A stretch of 46,573 nucleotides of DNA. Source: an uncultured Lachnospiraceae bacterium. GTDB taxonomy: Bacteria; Bacillota; Clostridia; Lachnospirales; Lachnospiraceae. Positions 8,226 to 14,907 of this stretch are shown here, one piece after another. The position numbers were made by a program, and so were the translations under genes. The notes beneath the pieces were generated by a model. That model worked only from the letters and a program-made list of their open reading frames with translations. It ran no database searches and had not been told where the DNA came from. The stretch spans positions 1 to 46,573 of the forward strand of contig OMVA01000072.1 of assembly GCA_900314445.1 (NCBI GenBank), read 5' to 3'. Position 1 is the stretch's first letter; each line of letters starts with the position of its first letter.

Positions 8226-8316
8226 ATATGCAGATCAGATCACACAGCTCCTGGATGGCAAACTTCTGGAGGAATTTAAGAGAAGCCAGGCCTGGCTGAA
8301 TAGAATGAATGTATAG
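8161..8316 (+). pseudogene. GAF-domain signalling protein fragment
   Basis: This frame reads EEQIVQAIALQAAIAIANIK and then YADQITQLLDGKLL. It matches the last helix of a GAF domain (EE..I..AIA.QAAIAI.N...) and the linker to an output domain. Neither the front of the GAF domain nor the output domain is present. The frame ends in the first copy of a 16-bp direct repeat. Confidence 0.55.
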
Positions 8317-8341
8317 TACTAAATGGAATGAATGTATAGTA
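8303..8341 (+). repeat. 16-bp direct repeat ahead of luxS
   Basis: GAATGAATGTATAGTA is found exactly twice, at 8303-8318 and 8326-8341, 23 bases apart. The second copy runs into TATAAT (8340-8345), a possible -10 for luxS. The arrangement could be a duplication or a pair of regulator sites. Confidence 0.7.
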
Positions 8342-8372
8342 TAATACCCATCAGGTAGAAAATTAGTATATT

Positions 8373-8400
8373 GCAAATGAGATTTGCAAAACTCATTTGC
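8373..8400 (+). repeat. GCAAATG hairpin in the luxS leader
   Basis: GCAAATGAG at 8373-8381 and CTCATTTGC at 8392-8400 form a perfect 9-bp stem around ATTTGCAAAA. The luxS ribosome binding site GGGAGGA starts three bases later. In mRNA the hairpin would sit directly against the ribosome binding site. Confidence 0.85.
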
Positions 8401-8412
8401 CAGGGAGGAAAG

Positions 8413-8880
8413 ATGGATAAGATTGCAAGTTTTTCAGTAAATCATATTAACTTATATCCTGGTTTATATGTGTCTAGATATGACACAAAGAATGATGTGA
8501 CTGTAACAACATTTGATATGCGTTTTACAACACCAAATCGTGAACCAGTTATGGATACAGCAGGTATGCACACTCTGGAGCATCTGGGCGCTACATACCT
8601 TCGTAATTCAGCACGTAAGGACGATATTGTGTACTTTGGACCTATGGGCTGCCGTACAGGTTTTTACCTGGTAATGTTTGGTCAGCTGAAGTCAGAGGAT
8701 GTCTATGATCTGGTCATTGATCTTTGTGATTTTATTTTAGACTTTGAGGGTGAAATTCCTGGTGCTAAGCCGGAGGAATGTGGTAACTATCTGGATCAGA
8801 ATCTGATGGAGACAAAGTGCTACGCAAAGAAGTATAAGGAAGATCTGGTAAATCATAAGAGATTTGTTTATCCAGAATAA
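8413..8880 (+). CDS. luxS: S-ribosylhomocysteine lyase
   Basis: 155 residues. LuxS splits S-ribosylhomocysteine into homocysteine and DPD, the precursor of autoinducer-2, in the activated-methyl cycle. The metal site HxxxH is visible as HTLEH near residue 54, the third ligand and catalytic Cys lie in MGCRTGFY near residue 80, and the carboxy-terminal half carries CGNYLDQN. Length is normal (about 155-160). ATG 8413 follows GGGAGGA. It is a single gene with its own terminator; its leader contains a GCAAATG hairpin and a 16-bp direct repeat. No pfs or metK gene is adjacent. Confidence 0.95.
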   Translation: MDKIASFSVNHINLYPGLYVSRYDTKNDVTVTTFDMRFTTPNREPVMDTAGMHTLEHLGATYLRNSARKDDIVYFGPMGCRTGFYLVMFGQLKSEDVYDLVIDLCDFILDFEGEIPGAKPEECGNYLDQNLMETKCYAKKYKEDLVNHKRFVYPE

Positions 8881-8911
8881 AGGGAAAAGGCCAAGTGCCG
8901 GGAAAGAAAAG

Positions 8912-8936
8912 GGCGACCTAAGGGTCGCCTTTTTTT
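8912..8936 (+). terminator. luxS terminator
   Basis: GGCGACC-TAAG-GGTCGCC stem followed by seven T residues, 31 bases after the luxS stop. Confidence 0.93.
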
Positions 8937-8963
8937 GATGCTTTGGAGTTTTAATCTGCTTGC

Positions 8964-9019
8964 TTACTTTATGATGGTAATGGTATTCCCGTCGAAATCG
9001 ATGAGGCCTTCCTTTTTAA
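8964..9019 (-). pseudogene. Crp/Fnr-family regulator, C-terminal remnant
   Basis: The minus strand reads LKKEGLIDFDGNTITIIK and then a stop, matching the end of the Crp/Fnr winged-helix domain (LxxEGLIxxxxxxIxI). Only about 18 residues remain before the frame is lost, so it is a scrap rather than a gene. Confidence 0.5.
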
Positions 9020-9067
9020 CTGTCTATCTAAATGAATGGATTAACTAATTGTCATATACCCTTTTAA

Positions 9068-9101
9068 GCCAGAGCGAGTCAAGAAATTGACTCACTCTGG
9101 C
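9068..9101. terminator. long intergenic hairpin
   Basis: GCCAGAGCGAGTCAA and TTGACTCACTCTGGC pair over 15 positions with one mismatch around a four-base loop. No strong T run follows on either strand, so its role as a terminator is uncertain. Confidence 0.45.
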
Positions 9102-9120
9102 TATTTCAAGAAAAAGTGCA

Positions 9121-9156
9121 CGAAAAAAGGGTACTCTGAATTTTCAGAGTACCCTT
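9121..9156 (-). terminator. pta terminator
   Basis: AAGGGTACTCTGAA/TTCAGAGTACCCTT forms a 14-bp perfect stem. Read on the minus strand it is followed by a T run, placing it correctly for pta, which ends 57 bases upstream. Confidence 0.85.
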
Positions 9157-9175
9157 GAATTCTTATAAGGTTTTC

Positions 9176-9190
9176 GCAAATTCCATTTGC
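9176..9190. repeat. GCAAAT-TCC-ATTTGC hairpin after pta
   Basis: A perfect inverted repeat, GCAAAT (9176-9181) and ATTTGC (9185-9190), 23 bases beyond the pta stop. It belongs to the dispersed GCAAATG family. Confidence 0.7.
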
Positions 9191-9212
9191 AAGTCATGCA
9201 AATAATATGCTC

Positions 9213-10208
9213 TTAGTTAGACAGGCAAGCGAAGCAAGCTGTGATGATAGCCATTGAATAAACTTCAATCGCAGTACATCCTCTGGACAGGTCGTTGATT
9301 GGAGCGTTAAGTCCAAGAAGGATAGGACCGTAAGCTTCGAAGTTACCCATACGCTGAGCAATCTTGTAGCCAAGGTTACCAGCATTGATGTCAGGGAAGA
9401 TGAATGTGTTAGCATGTCCACCAACCTCTGAACCAGGTGCCTTCTTTTTAGCAACAGATGGAGATACAGCTGCATCGAACTGAAGTTCGCCATCGATTGG
9501 AACATCAGGATTTCTAAGCTTTGTCTTTTCAGCAGCATTTCTCATCTTATCAACAGATGCGTCCTTTGCAGAACCCTTTGTTGAGAATGAAAGGAATGCA
9601 ACCTTCGGATCAACACCGAAGAGACGAGCACATCTCATTGTTTCTTCAGCGATTTCTACTAAGTTATCTTCAGATGGGTTGATGTTGATACCACAGTCAC
9701 CCATTGCAAGAACTTCGTTGTCACCAGTTGCGGATGGACGAACCAGGATGAAGCAAGATGAAACGATAGAGTTGCCTGGCTTTGTCTTAATAAGCTGGAG
9801 AGCTGGACGAACTGTATCAGCAGTTGAGTATGTAGCACCACCAAGAAGGCAATCTGCATATCCCATCTTTACCAGCATTGTTCCGAAATAGTTTGCGTGG
9901 CTGAGAATTTCACGAGCGTCATCACGGTTGATGCCCTTGCTCTTTCTAAGTTCAACAAACTCGTCAACCATCTTATCCATATCTTCAAAAGTCTCAGGAT
10001 CGATGATCTTTGCACCACGAATATTGAATCCTGCATCCTCAGAAACCTGATAAATTTCTTCTTCCTTCCCGATCAGGATTGGCTTTAAGAAGTTTGAAGC
10101 AAGAAGACGGGAAGAAGCTTCCAGAATTCTTGGATCAGAGCCTTCAGTAAGTACGATTGTCTTATGATTCGCTTTCAGTGTCTGAATCATATCTCCAAAT
10201 CCAAACAT
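9213..10208 (-). CDS. pta: phosphate acetyltransferase
   Basis: 331 residues, the short form without the N-terminal regulatory domain. It interconverts acetyl-CoA and acetyl phosphate in acetate production. Family marks include VLTEGSDPRILEAS near the start, LLGGATYSTADTVRPALQLI, MGDCGININP and the late SKGSAKD region typical of the Pta fold. ATG at 10208 has AGGAGG eight bases upstream. The usual partner ackA is not on either side in this window. A minus-strand promoter lies at 10249-10278 and a strong terminator at 9121-9156, so it is probably monocistronic. Confidence 0.93.
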   Translation of the reverse strand: MFGFGDMIQTLKANHKTIVLTEGSDPRILEASSRLLASNFLKPILIGKEEEIYQVSEDAGFNIRGAKIIDPETFEDMDKMVDEFVELRKSKGINRDDAREILSHANYFGTMLVKMGYADCLLGGATYSTADTVRPALQLIKTKPGNSIVSSCFILVRPSATGDNEVLAMGDCGININPSEDNLVEIAEETMRCARLFGVDPKVAFLSFSTKGSAKDASVDKMRNAAEKTKLRNPDVPIDGELQFDAAVSPSVAKKKAPGSEVGGHANTFIFPDINAGNLGYKIAQRMGNFEAYGPILLGLNAPINDLSRGCTAIEVYSMAIITACFACLSN

Positions 10209-10248
10209 TAATTTTTCCTCCTACAAATTCATTATTACACTAAGAAAT

Positions 10249-10278
10249 ATTATAGTCCTAAAAGTACGTTAAATTCAA
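10249..10278 (-). promoter_or_regulatory. pta promoter
   Basis: On the minus strand TTGAAT (plus 10273-10278) and TATAAT (plus 10249-10254) are 18 bases apart, about 40 bases upstream of the pta start. Confidence 0.6.
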
Positions 10279-10393
10279 GGCAAAACCCTAATAAATAGTG
10301 ATAATTTTCAGCTTTTGATAGTAATAATATGAATCGATTTCTACCCCTTTTTGCAAGGTCGAAAAATCCAAAAAATTAGGCTTTTTTGGCAAA

Positions 10394-10422
10394 TAAAACA
10401 GCAAATGTGATATGCTGTTTTA
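10394..10422. repeat. perfect 10-bp hairpin in the pta-HAD gap
   Basis: TAAAACAGCA and TGCTGTTTTA pair perfectly around AATGTGATA. The left arm and loop include GCAAATG. The rest of the 336-base gap (10209-10544) is AT-rich, holds the pta promoter, and has a further TTTTGC/GCAAAA pair at 10506-10527 just before the next gene's ribosome binding site. Confidence 0.7.
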
Positions 10423-10544
10423 GAAATTACGATAAAATTTTTATAAGAAAATTCTGCAAAATATTTTAGTTTCCGAAAATAAAAAAATAGTGATATTTTA
10501 GTCAGTTTTGCAAATGATCTGCGCAAAATTATCAGGAGGAAAAG

Positions 10545-11195
10545 ATGAAAACAATATTATTTGACCTGGACGGAACCATCATGGATTCCGGAGAAGGAAT
10601 CATGGAATCTGCTCAGTATGCATTGAATCATTTTGGATTTGAAAAGGAGTCTCTGGAAAACCTGCGTCGATTCGTTGGTCCATCTCTTATGTATTCTTTT
10701 ACAACTTTTTATGGTCTTTCAGAGGAAGATGCGTCTCGTGCAGTGGGACTCTATCGAGAAGTTTATAATGGCGGTAACCTTTTTCACGCCAAAGTATATG
10801 ATGGCATGGAGGAAGTGCTTTCTAAATTAAAAGAAAGAGGTCACCAGCTAATTGTGGTGACCTCAAAACCTGAGAATTTTGTAGTTCGAATTCTTGCAAA
10901 GTTTCACTTGGATTCCTATTTTGAAGGAGTAATCAGTCCAGATTTAATGGATCCTTCTTCAGACAAGGCGAGACTGATCCGGCGTGCCATGGACAAATTC
11001 CATTTTCAAAAAGTGGATGCAGTCATGATTGGTGATACAAAGTATGACATGCTGGGAGCAGCTGAAACGGGCCTGAAATCCATTGGCGTAACCTATGGTT
11101 ACGGTTCTCTCAGCGAACTAATGGACGCTGGGGCATGCCACCTTTGTGAGAAACCTTCAGAGATTTTTGACTTACTTTCTGCACGAGAAGAATAG
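10545..11195 (+). CDS. HAD-superfamily phosphatase (phosphoglycolate phosphatase-like)
   Basis: 216 residues. Motif I is FDLDGTIMDSGEG (nucleophile Asp at about residue 8), followed by a helical cap (about 15-80), motif II Ser/Thr in LIVVTSKPEN near residue 107, and motif III/IV in VMIGDTKYDMLGAAETG near residue 165. This is the Gph/PgmB-like subclass I layout. Candidate substrates are phosphoglycolate or other small phosphosugars; the sequence does not decide. ATG 10545 follows CAGGAGGAAAAG. The 3' end overlaps the converging brnQ frame by 86 bases. Confidence 0.85.
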   Translation: MKTILFDLDGTIMDSGEGIMESAQYALNHFGFEKESLENLRRFVGPSLMYSFTTFYGLSEEDASRAVGLYREVYNGGNLFHAKVYDGMEEVLSKLKERGHQLIVVTSKPENFVVRILAKFHLDSYFEGVISPDLMDPSSDKARLIRRAMDKFHFQKVDAVMIGDTKYDMLGAAETGLKSIGVTYGYGSLSELMDAGACHLCEKPSEIFDLLSAREE

Positions 11196-12516
11196 AAAAT
11201 CCAATGAGTAAGCCTAAGGCCGCTGGGCAGATCCAGCCGAAACCTATCTTATAAAAAGGAAGATAGGCTTCAAGGAACTGAATCATTCTTTCTGCATGTA
11301 TTGCAGAAATCCAGGAGGCGGGTAGTGCTCGGATTAAATCAAAAATCGAGCTGATAAATACACTGGTCATTACAGGAATGCCAATTTCCTGATGATGACC
11401 AAAGATACGTGAACCTAAAGTCAGTAAAGTCAAAGTAATAGCCAGTGGATAAAGCATCATGAGAACTGGCAGTGAAATTTGAATAATGGATGTAAGGCCA
11501 ACGTTTGCAATGGCAAATGTGATGCTAGAGAAAAGCACAACCCATTTGTTATAGGACAGGAACTTTGGAAACATTTCAGAAAATGTTGTGGCACAGGAAG
11601 TAACAAGTCCGATAATAGTTTTCAAGCAGGCAAAGAATACAATGGCTGCAAGAAGAATAGGTCCAAAGGATGGGAAATAATGGTTGGCTATGCTGTATAG
11701 AACGGCGCCACCATTGTCGCTTTCTGCTGCATAGCCTCTGGAAGCAGCTCCAGCCAGTGCAACCAGAATATAAATGAAAGCCATAAAGAGACAGGAGAAG
11801 AGACCAGCCTTTACGGTTGACTTTGCTACATCATCGTCTTTTTCAATTCCCAATTTCTTAATTACATCTACAACAATGATGCCGAAAGCGAGACCTGCCA
11901 GCGTATCCATTGTGTTATATCCATCCAGCACTCCTTGACTCAGAGCACCCCCCTGGTAGTTGCTGAGTGGGGTAAAGGAACTGATACTACCGGCAGGGTG
12001 CACCAGTGCGGTAATAACAAGAATTCCCAGAACTATGATAAATATCGGATTTAAAATTTTACCAATCCATACCAGGATTTTTCCTGGTCGAAGAGAGAAG
12101 TAAAGAATCAGCCCAAAGAAAATTAGTGAAAAAATGAGAAGTGAAATATGCTCATTTACACTGGAGGGCACCAGTCTTTTTATACCAACTTCAAAGGGTA
12201 CGGTGATGCATCTTGGACAGGCAAAGAAAGGTCCAATGGTTAAATAAAGTGCGCAGGTGAAGAAGTAACCAAAGGGTTTACTGATTCTTGAACTCATATC
12301 CAGAAGACCTTTGCTTCCTGTGAGTCCTAAAGAAATAACAGCAAGGAGTGGCATACCAACGCCAGTGATTAAAAAGCCCAGTAGGGCATGCCAGACATTT
12401 GCACCGGCAGACTGTCCCATATAGGCTGGGAAAATCAGATTACCTGCACCAAAGAAAAGCCCGAAGAGCATGCTGGTAATGGATATGGTTTCTAAAATTG
12501 TGAGCTTTCTTTTCAT
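11110..12516 (-). CDS. brnQ: branched-chain amino acid:cation symporter (BrnQ/LIVCS family)
   Basis: 468 residues with about 12 hydrophobic helices. The N-terminal FGLFFGAGNLIFPAYMGQ motif is diagnostic for BrnQ carriers, which import Leu, Ile and Val with Na+ or H+. DGYNTMDTLAGLAFG near residue 195 is a second family motif. The start at 12516 has AGGGGGAA upstream. Its last about 28 codons lie opposite the end of the HAD gene, an unusual 3'-3' overlap; the tail (KVSHKGGMPQRPLVR) is hydrophilic and probably dispensable. It is divergent from an XRE regulator 211 bases away, a possible local regulator. Confidence 0.92.
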   Translation of the reverse strand: MKRKLTILETISITSMLFGLFFGAGNLIFPAYMGQSAGANVWHALLGFLITGVGMPLLAVISLGLTGSKGLLDMSSRISKPFGYFFTCALYLTIGPFFACPRCITVPFEVGIKRLVPSSVNEHISLLIFSLIFFGLILYFSLRPGKILVWIGKILNPIFIIVLGILVITALVHPAGSISSFTPLSNYQGGALSQGVLDGYNTMDTLAGLAFGIIVVDVIKKLGIEKDDDVAKSTVKAGLFSCLFMAFIYILVALAGAASRGYAAESDNGGAVLYSIANHYFPSFGPILLAAIVFFACLKTIIGLVTSCATTFSEMFPKFLSYNKWVVLFSSITFAIANVGLTSIIQISLPVLMMLYPLAITLTLLTLGSRIFGHHQEIGIPVMTSVFISSIFDLIRALPASWISAIHAERMIQFLEAYLPFYKIGFGWICPAALGLLIGFSILLVQKVSQKSLKVSHKGGMPQRPLVR

Positions 12517-12727
12517 GGAAAAATTCCCCCTAAATATTACGAATTAGCGATAGTGTAGCAGAGGAAAGGGAGCTTTCAAAATCAAAGAAAATTTCTTGCA
12601 GTGAAACAAATTCTATAAAAATGTTTCCTAAAATGAAATTTTTGCTTATAATGAGTTTAGTTATTGGCAAAAGTAATAACAAAAACTTAAAATGGATATT
12701 TATAAGAAACTTTTGTAAGAGGGAAAT

Positions 12728-13456
12728 ATGGAAGAAATTTCGAAGAAGGTTGGAGACCAGATTAAAAAATATAGAAAAGAACAGAAGATGACTTTGCAGA
12801 CTTTGGCGGATAAAATCCACAAGTCCAGGGCAACCATGTGCAAGTATGAGAACGGGGAGATTGCCATAGATGTAAACACGCTTTATGAAATTTCCTGTGC
12901 TCTGCATGTACCTGCCAGCGAGCTTATGAACGCGCCATTACCTGAAAATGTACAGCCAGACCCTGGTATCATTGCAGGCAGAATGGGGCAAAGTCCATTT
13001 TTCAAATCCAAGAGACTTTACTTCTATTTCTATGATGGACGTTACAATCATCTGAAGGATGGCATCATTAACATTGGGGAGAGGGATCCAGAGACTGGGG
13101 ATTATTCCTGTACTTTGTCCATTTGTATTATGTCCCCGGACGGCAGAAGCAGTGAAATTTATTACACAGGAACAGTGATCTACAGTGATATGCTGATTCG
13201 TTTTTCCTTTATTAATTCCTGTAATAAGCTGGAAGAAGCACTACTTTATATCTTTAATCCTCTGGAACAGAGGGATCAGACTCTGGGCCTTCTTTGCTCA
13301 ATATCCACAGCGGATCTTGTGCCTTGTTCCTTCAAGTGCCTATTAAGTTTAACACCACAGGAAGCCACAGAAGAATTCAGAAAACAGCTACTCTTTACAG
13401 ATGCTGAAATGAAGAGAATGAAAAAGTTAAACCGTTTGTTGGTGACTAATATTTAG
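12728..13456 (+). CDS. XRE-family transcriptional regulator with unknown C-terminal domain
   Basis: 242 residues. The N-terminal helix-turn-helix (about 8-66) reads IKKYRKEQKMTLQTLADKIH and then SRATMCKYENGEIAIDVNTL, a standard XRE domain, ending ELMNAPL. The remaining about 165 residues (from KSKRLYFYFYDGRYNHLKDG) form an alpha/beta domain that I do not recognise as a known ligand domain. It could sense a metabolite. It is transcribed away from brnQ, so control of brnQ is a reasonable guess but is not shown. Start ATG 12728 follows AGAGGGAAAT. Confidence 0.85.
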   Translation: MEEISKKVGDQIKKYRKEQKMTLQTLADKIHKSRATMCKYENGEIAIDVNTLYEISCALHVPASELMNAPLPENVQPDPGIIAGRMGQSPFFKSKRLYFYFYDGRYNHLKDGIINIGERDPETGDYSCTLSICIMSPDGRSSEIYYTGTVIYSDMLIRFSFINSCNKLEEALLYIFNPLEQRDQTLGLLCSISTADLVPCSFKCLLSLTPQEATEEFRKQLLFTDAEMKRMKKLNRLLVTNI

Positions 13457-13459
13457 TGA

Positions 13460-13641
13460 ATGAAAACAGATAATAAGAAGACTTTCTTAAAGAGAGTATG
13501 ATCACTGGCAATTTCATTTGCCATGATTCTGTTAATGCTGGGATGTGTTCTGTTCCCCAGGGGCAGGATGACAATAAAACGGATCTCCAAATCAGACTGG
13601 ATGATATCTATGATGAAAATGACAAGAATGGTTATAAATGA
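13460..13641 (+). pseudogene. broken lipoprotein gene
   Basis: A start at 13460 gives MKTDNKKTFLKRV and then an in-frame TGA at 13499. Reading through, SLAISFAMILLMLGC is a clear lipoprotein signal with an LMLGC lipobox. Just after the Cys the sensible frame shifts to VPQGQDDNKTDLQIRLDDIY and then DENDKNGYK with a stop at 13641. So a nonsense codon and a frameshift have both hit a small lipoprotein gene. CATTTGC occurs inside the signal-peptide region (13515-13521). Confidence 0.55.
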
Positions 13642-13680
13642 ATGGGAATCTGCGAATAGGAAAAATATTGATATTCTTGC

Positions 13681-13709
13681 TTGACACAATCATGCCATAA
13701 TGTTAATAT
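13681..13709 (+). promoter_or_regulatory. tRNA-Trp promoter
   Basis: TTGACA (13681-13686), a 17-base spacer and TAATAT (13704-13709): a near-consensus sigma-A promoter 31 bases before the tRNA. Confidence 0.9.
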
Positions 13710-13739
13710 TTACCCGTTGTGAAACACAACAACCCTAGT

Positions 13740-13810
13740 AGGGGATTGGTCAAATGGTATGACAAGGGTCTCCAAAACCTTTAGCGGGAGTTCGATTCTC
13801 TCATCCCCTG
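13740..13810 (+). tRNA. tRNA-Trp (CCA anticodon)
   Basis: A full cloverleaf folds by eye. Acceptor arms are AGGGGAT and ATCCCCT with discriminator G; the D stem is GTC/GAC; the anticodon stem AGGGT/ACCTT holds the loop CTCCAAA, giving anticodon CCA for tryptophan; the T arm is GGGAG-TTCGATT-CTCTC. The 3' CCA is not encoded (TAC follows). Strong promoter and terminator flank it. Confidence 0.95.
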
Positions 13811-13812
13811 TA

Positions 13813-13847
13813 CTGCAAGCTTTCGATTCGAGGGCTTGCAGTTTTTT
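13813..13847 (+). terminator. tRNA-Trp terminator
   Basis: CTGCAAGC and GCTTGCAG form a perfect 8-bp stem directly followed by six T residues. Confidence 0.93.
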
Positions 13848-14251
13848 ATTTTAGATTTTTACTATTTGAATAACCGGTTGCGCTAATGCAAAAGCACAAG
13901 CAAGCACTTCCACGGAAGGGCAGGACAGCCAGTTTATAGAAGAGGCGAAGTTTTGGAGTATATAAAAGGAATGCTTAATCTATTTCTTCAGCATAATCTT
14001 TCCTCAGATATTAAGACCTACACGATAGTGTAGCGGCCTTACCACCTTATCTGCTTCCTTCAGTTTTTCGCGGATTGGAATAAGAATACTAACATTCATA
14101 CATATTTGTAAAAAGGTAAAAATAAGAATGCCAATATAAATACAATAATTTCAATATATAAATGGGCTGAAAAAGCCTATAATAAGCCTACACAACTAAA
14201 ATGTGAACAATTTAATACACAAAGTGGTAGAAAATATCTGAGGAATTCAAA
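13848..14251. other. 404-base gap with no intact gene
   Basis: No gene-sized frame is seen. A minus-strand frame at 14004-14099 encodes 31 residues (MNVSILIPIREKLKEADKVV and eleven more) that look protein-like but match nothing I recognise; it may be a gene fragment. The right part (14100-14250) is AT-rich and probably holds the promoter of the YunG-like gene. The position next to a tRNA gene makes a past integration site possible, but no duplicated tRNA end is visible. Confidence 0.5.
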
Positions 14252-14701
14252 ATGAAAAGATATCAATTTTATGGTTGGGAGAGCGCTCTTGTTCCAGCCA
14301 AAACAAGTGAATATAAAGGAATTGAAAATCCCCAGGATTTATATGACGCCTTGAGCCATATTTGGTGTGCGGATACATGTGCTCCTCGTATGCGTGATAA
14401 GTGGACAAAAGAAAATATGACCATGGGCCAGTGTTCCATCACGTCTTTCCTTTGTCAGGATATTTTTGGTGGTAAGGTTTACGGCGTATTAAGACCGGGT
14501 GGTAATTATCACTGCTATAACCTAATAGGAGATGCAAAGTTTGACCTGACTTCAGAACAGTTTGGGGATGAAATTTTGTCCTATGAAGATAATTCGGAAC
14601 AGTCAAGGGAAGTTCATTTTGCCAAGGAAGAAAAGTATCTTCGCTATTTAGAATTAAAAGAAAAATTACTTAAGTACTGCAAGGAAAACTCGCTCAACTA
14701 G
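14252..14701 (+). CDS. YunG-like conserved protein
   Basis: 149 residues, soluble. The segment MGQCSITSFLCQDIFGG, followed by GGNYHCYNLI and then FDLTSEQFG, has the look of the Bacillus YunG family. The ordered Cys (GQC), His (NYH) and Asp (FDLT) could form a papain- or transglutaminase-like triad, but that is inference and no activity is established. Start ATG 14252 follows TGAGGAATTCAAA. It is a single gene with a possible terminator-like inverted repeat 15-90 bases downstream. Confidence 0.55.
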   Translation: MKRYQFYGWESALVPAKTSEYKGIENPQDLYDALSHIWCADTCAPRMRDKWTKENMTMGQCSITSFLCQDIFGGKVYGVLRPGGNYHCYNLIGDAKFDLTSEQFGDEILSYEDNSEQSREVHFAKEEKYLRYLELKEKLLKYCKENSLN

Positions 14702-14715
14702 TGTAAGATGATCGT

Positions 14716-14794
14716 AATGACACATTGGATTTTTTCTGTTCTTAGGGTTGTTTTCGCAAACACCATTGTAACAGAAGTCCATGTGTCATTTTTT
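14716..14794 (+). terminator. candidate terminator with a long loop
   Basis: AATGACACATTGGA (14716-14729) pairs with TCCATGTGTCATT (14778-14790) with one bulge and is followed by TTTT. The 48-base loop is unusually long. Confidence 0.45.
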
Positions 14795-14842
14795 AGTTTC
14801 ATCAACTGTTGCACTTAGATTGTAAATTCGCCATCCAAAATA

Positions 14843-14897
14843 TCTGCAAAGTTCATTTGGCAAATTATTTGAATCATGTATGGTGCAAATAATTTGC
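14843..14897. repeat. GCAAAT-type repeats after the Na/Pi cotransporter gene
   Basis: The stretch holds a near-core TTCATTTGGCAAAT and a perfect palindrome GCAAAT-A-ATTTGC (14885-14897), ending 11 bases beyond the minus-strand stop at 14908. Confidence 0.6.
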
Positions 14898-14907
14898 AAG
14901 ATGCGTA

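Noticed and set aside
12530..12907. Minus-strand frame opposite the XRE gene start
   Set aside because: It is low-complexity (Phe, Leu and Ile rich) and overlaps a good regulator gene and its promoter region.
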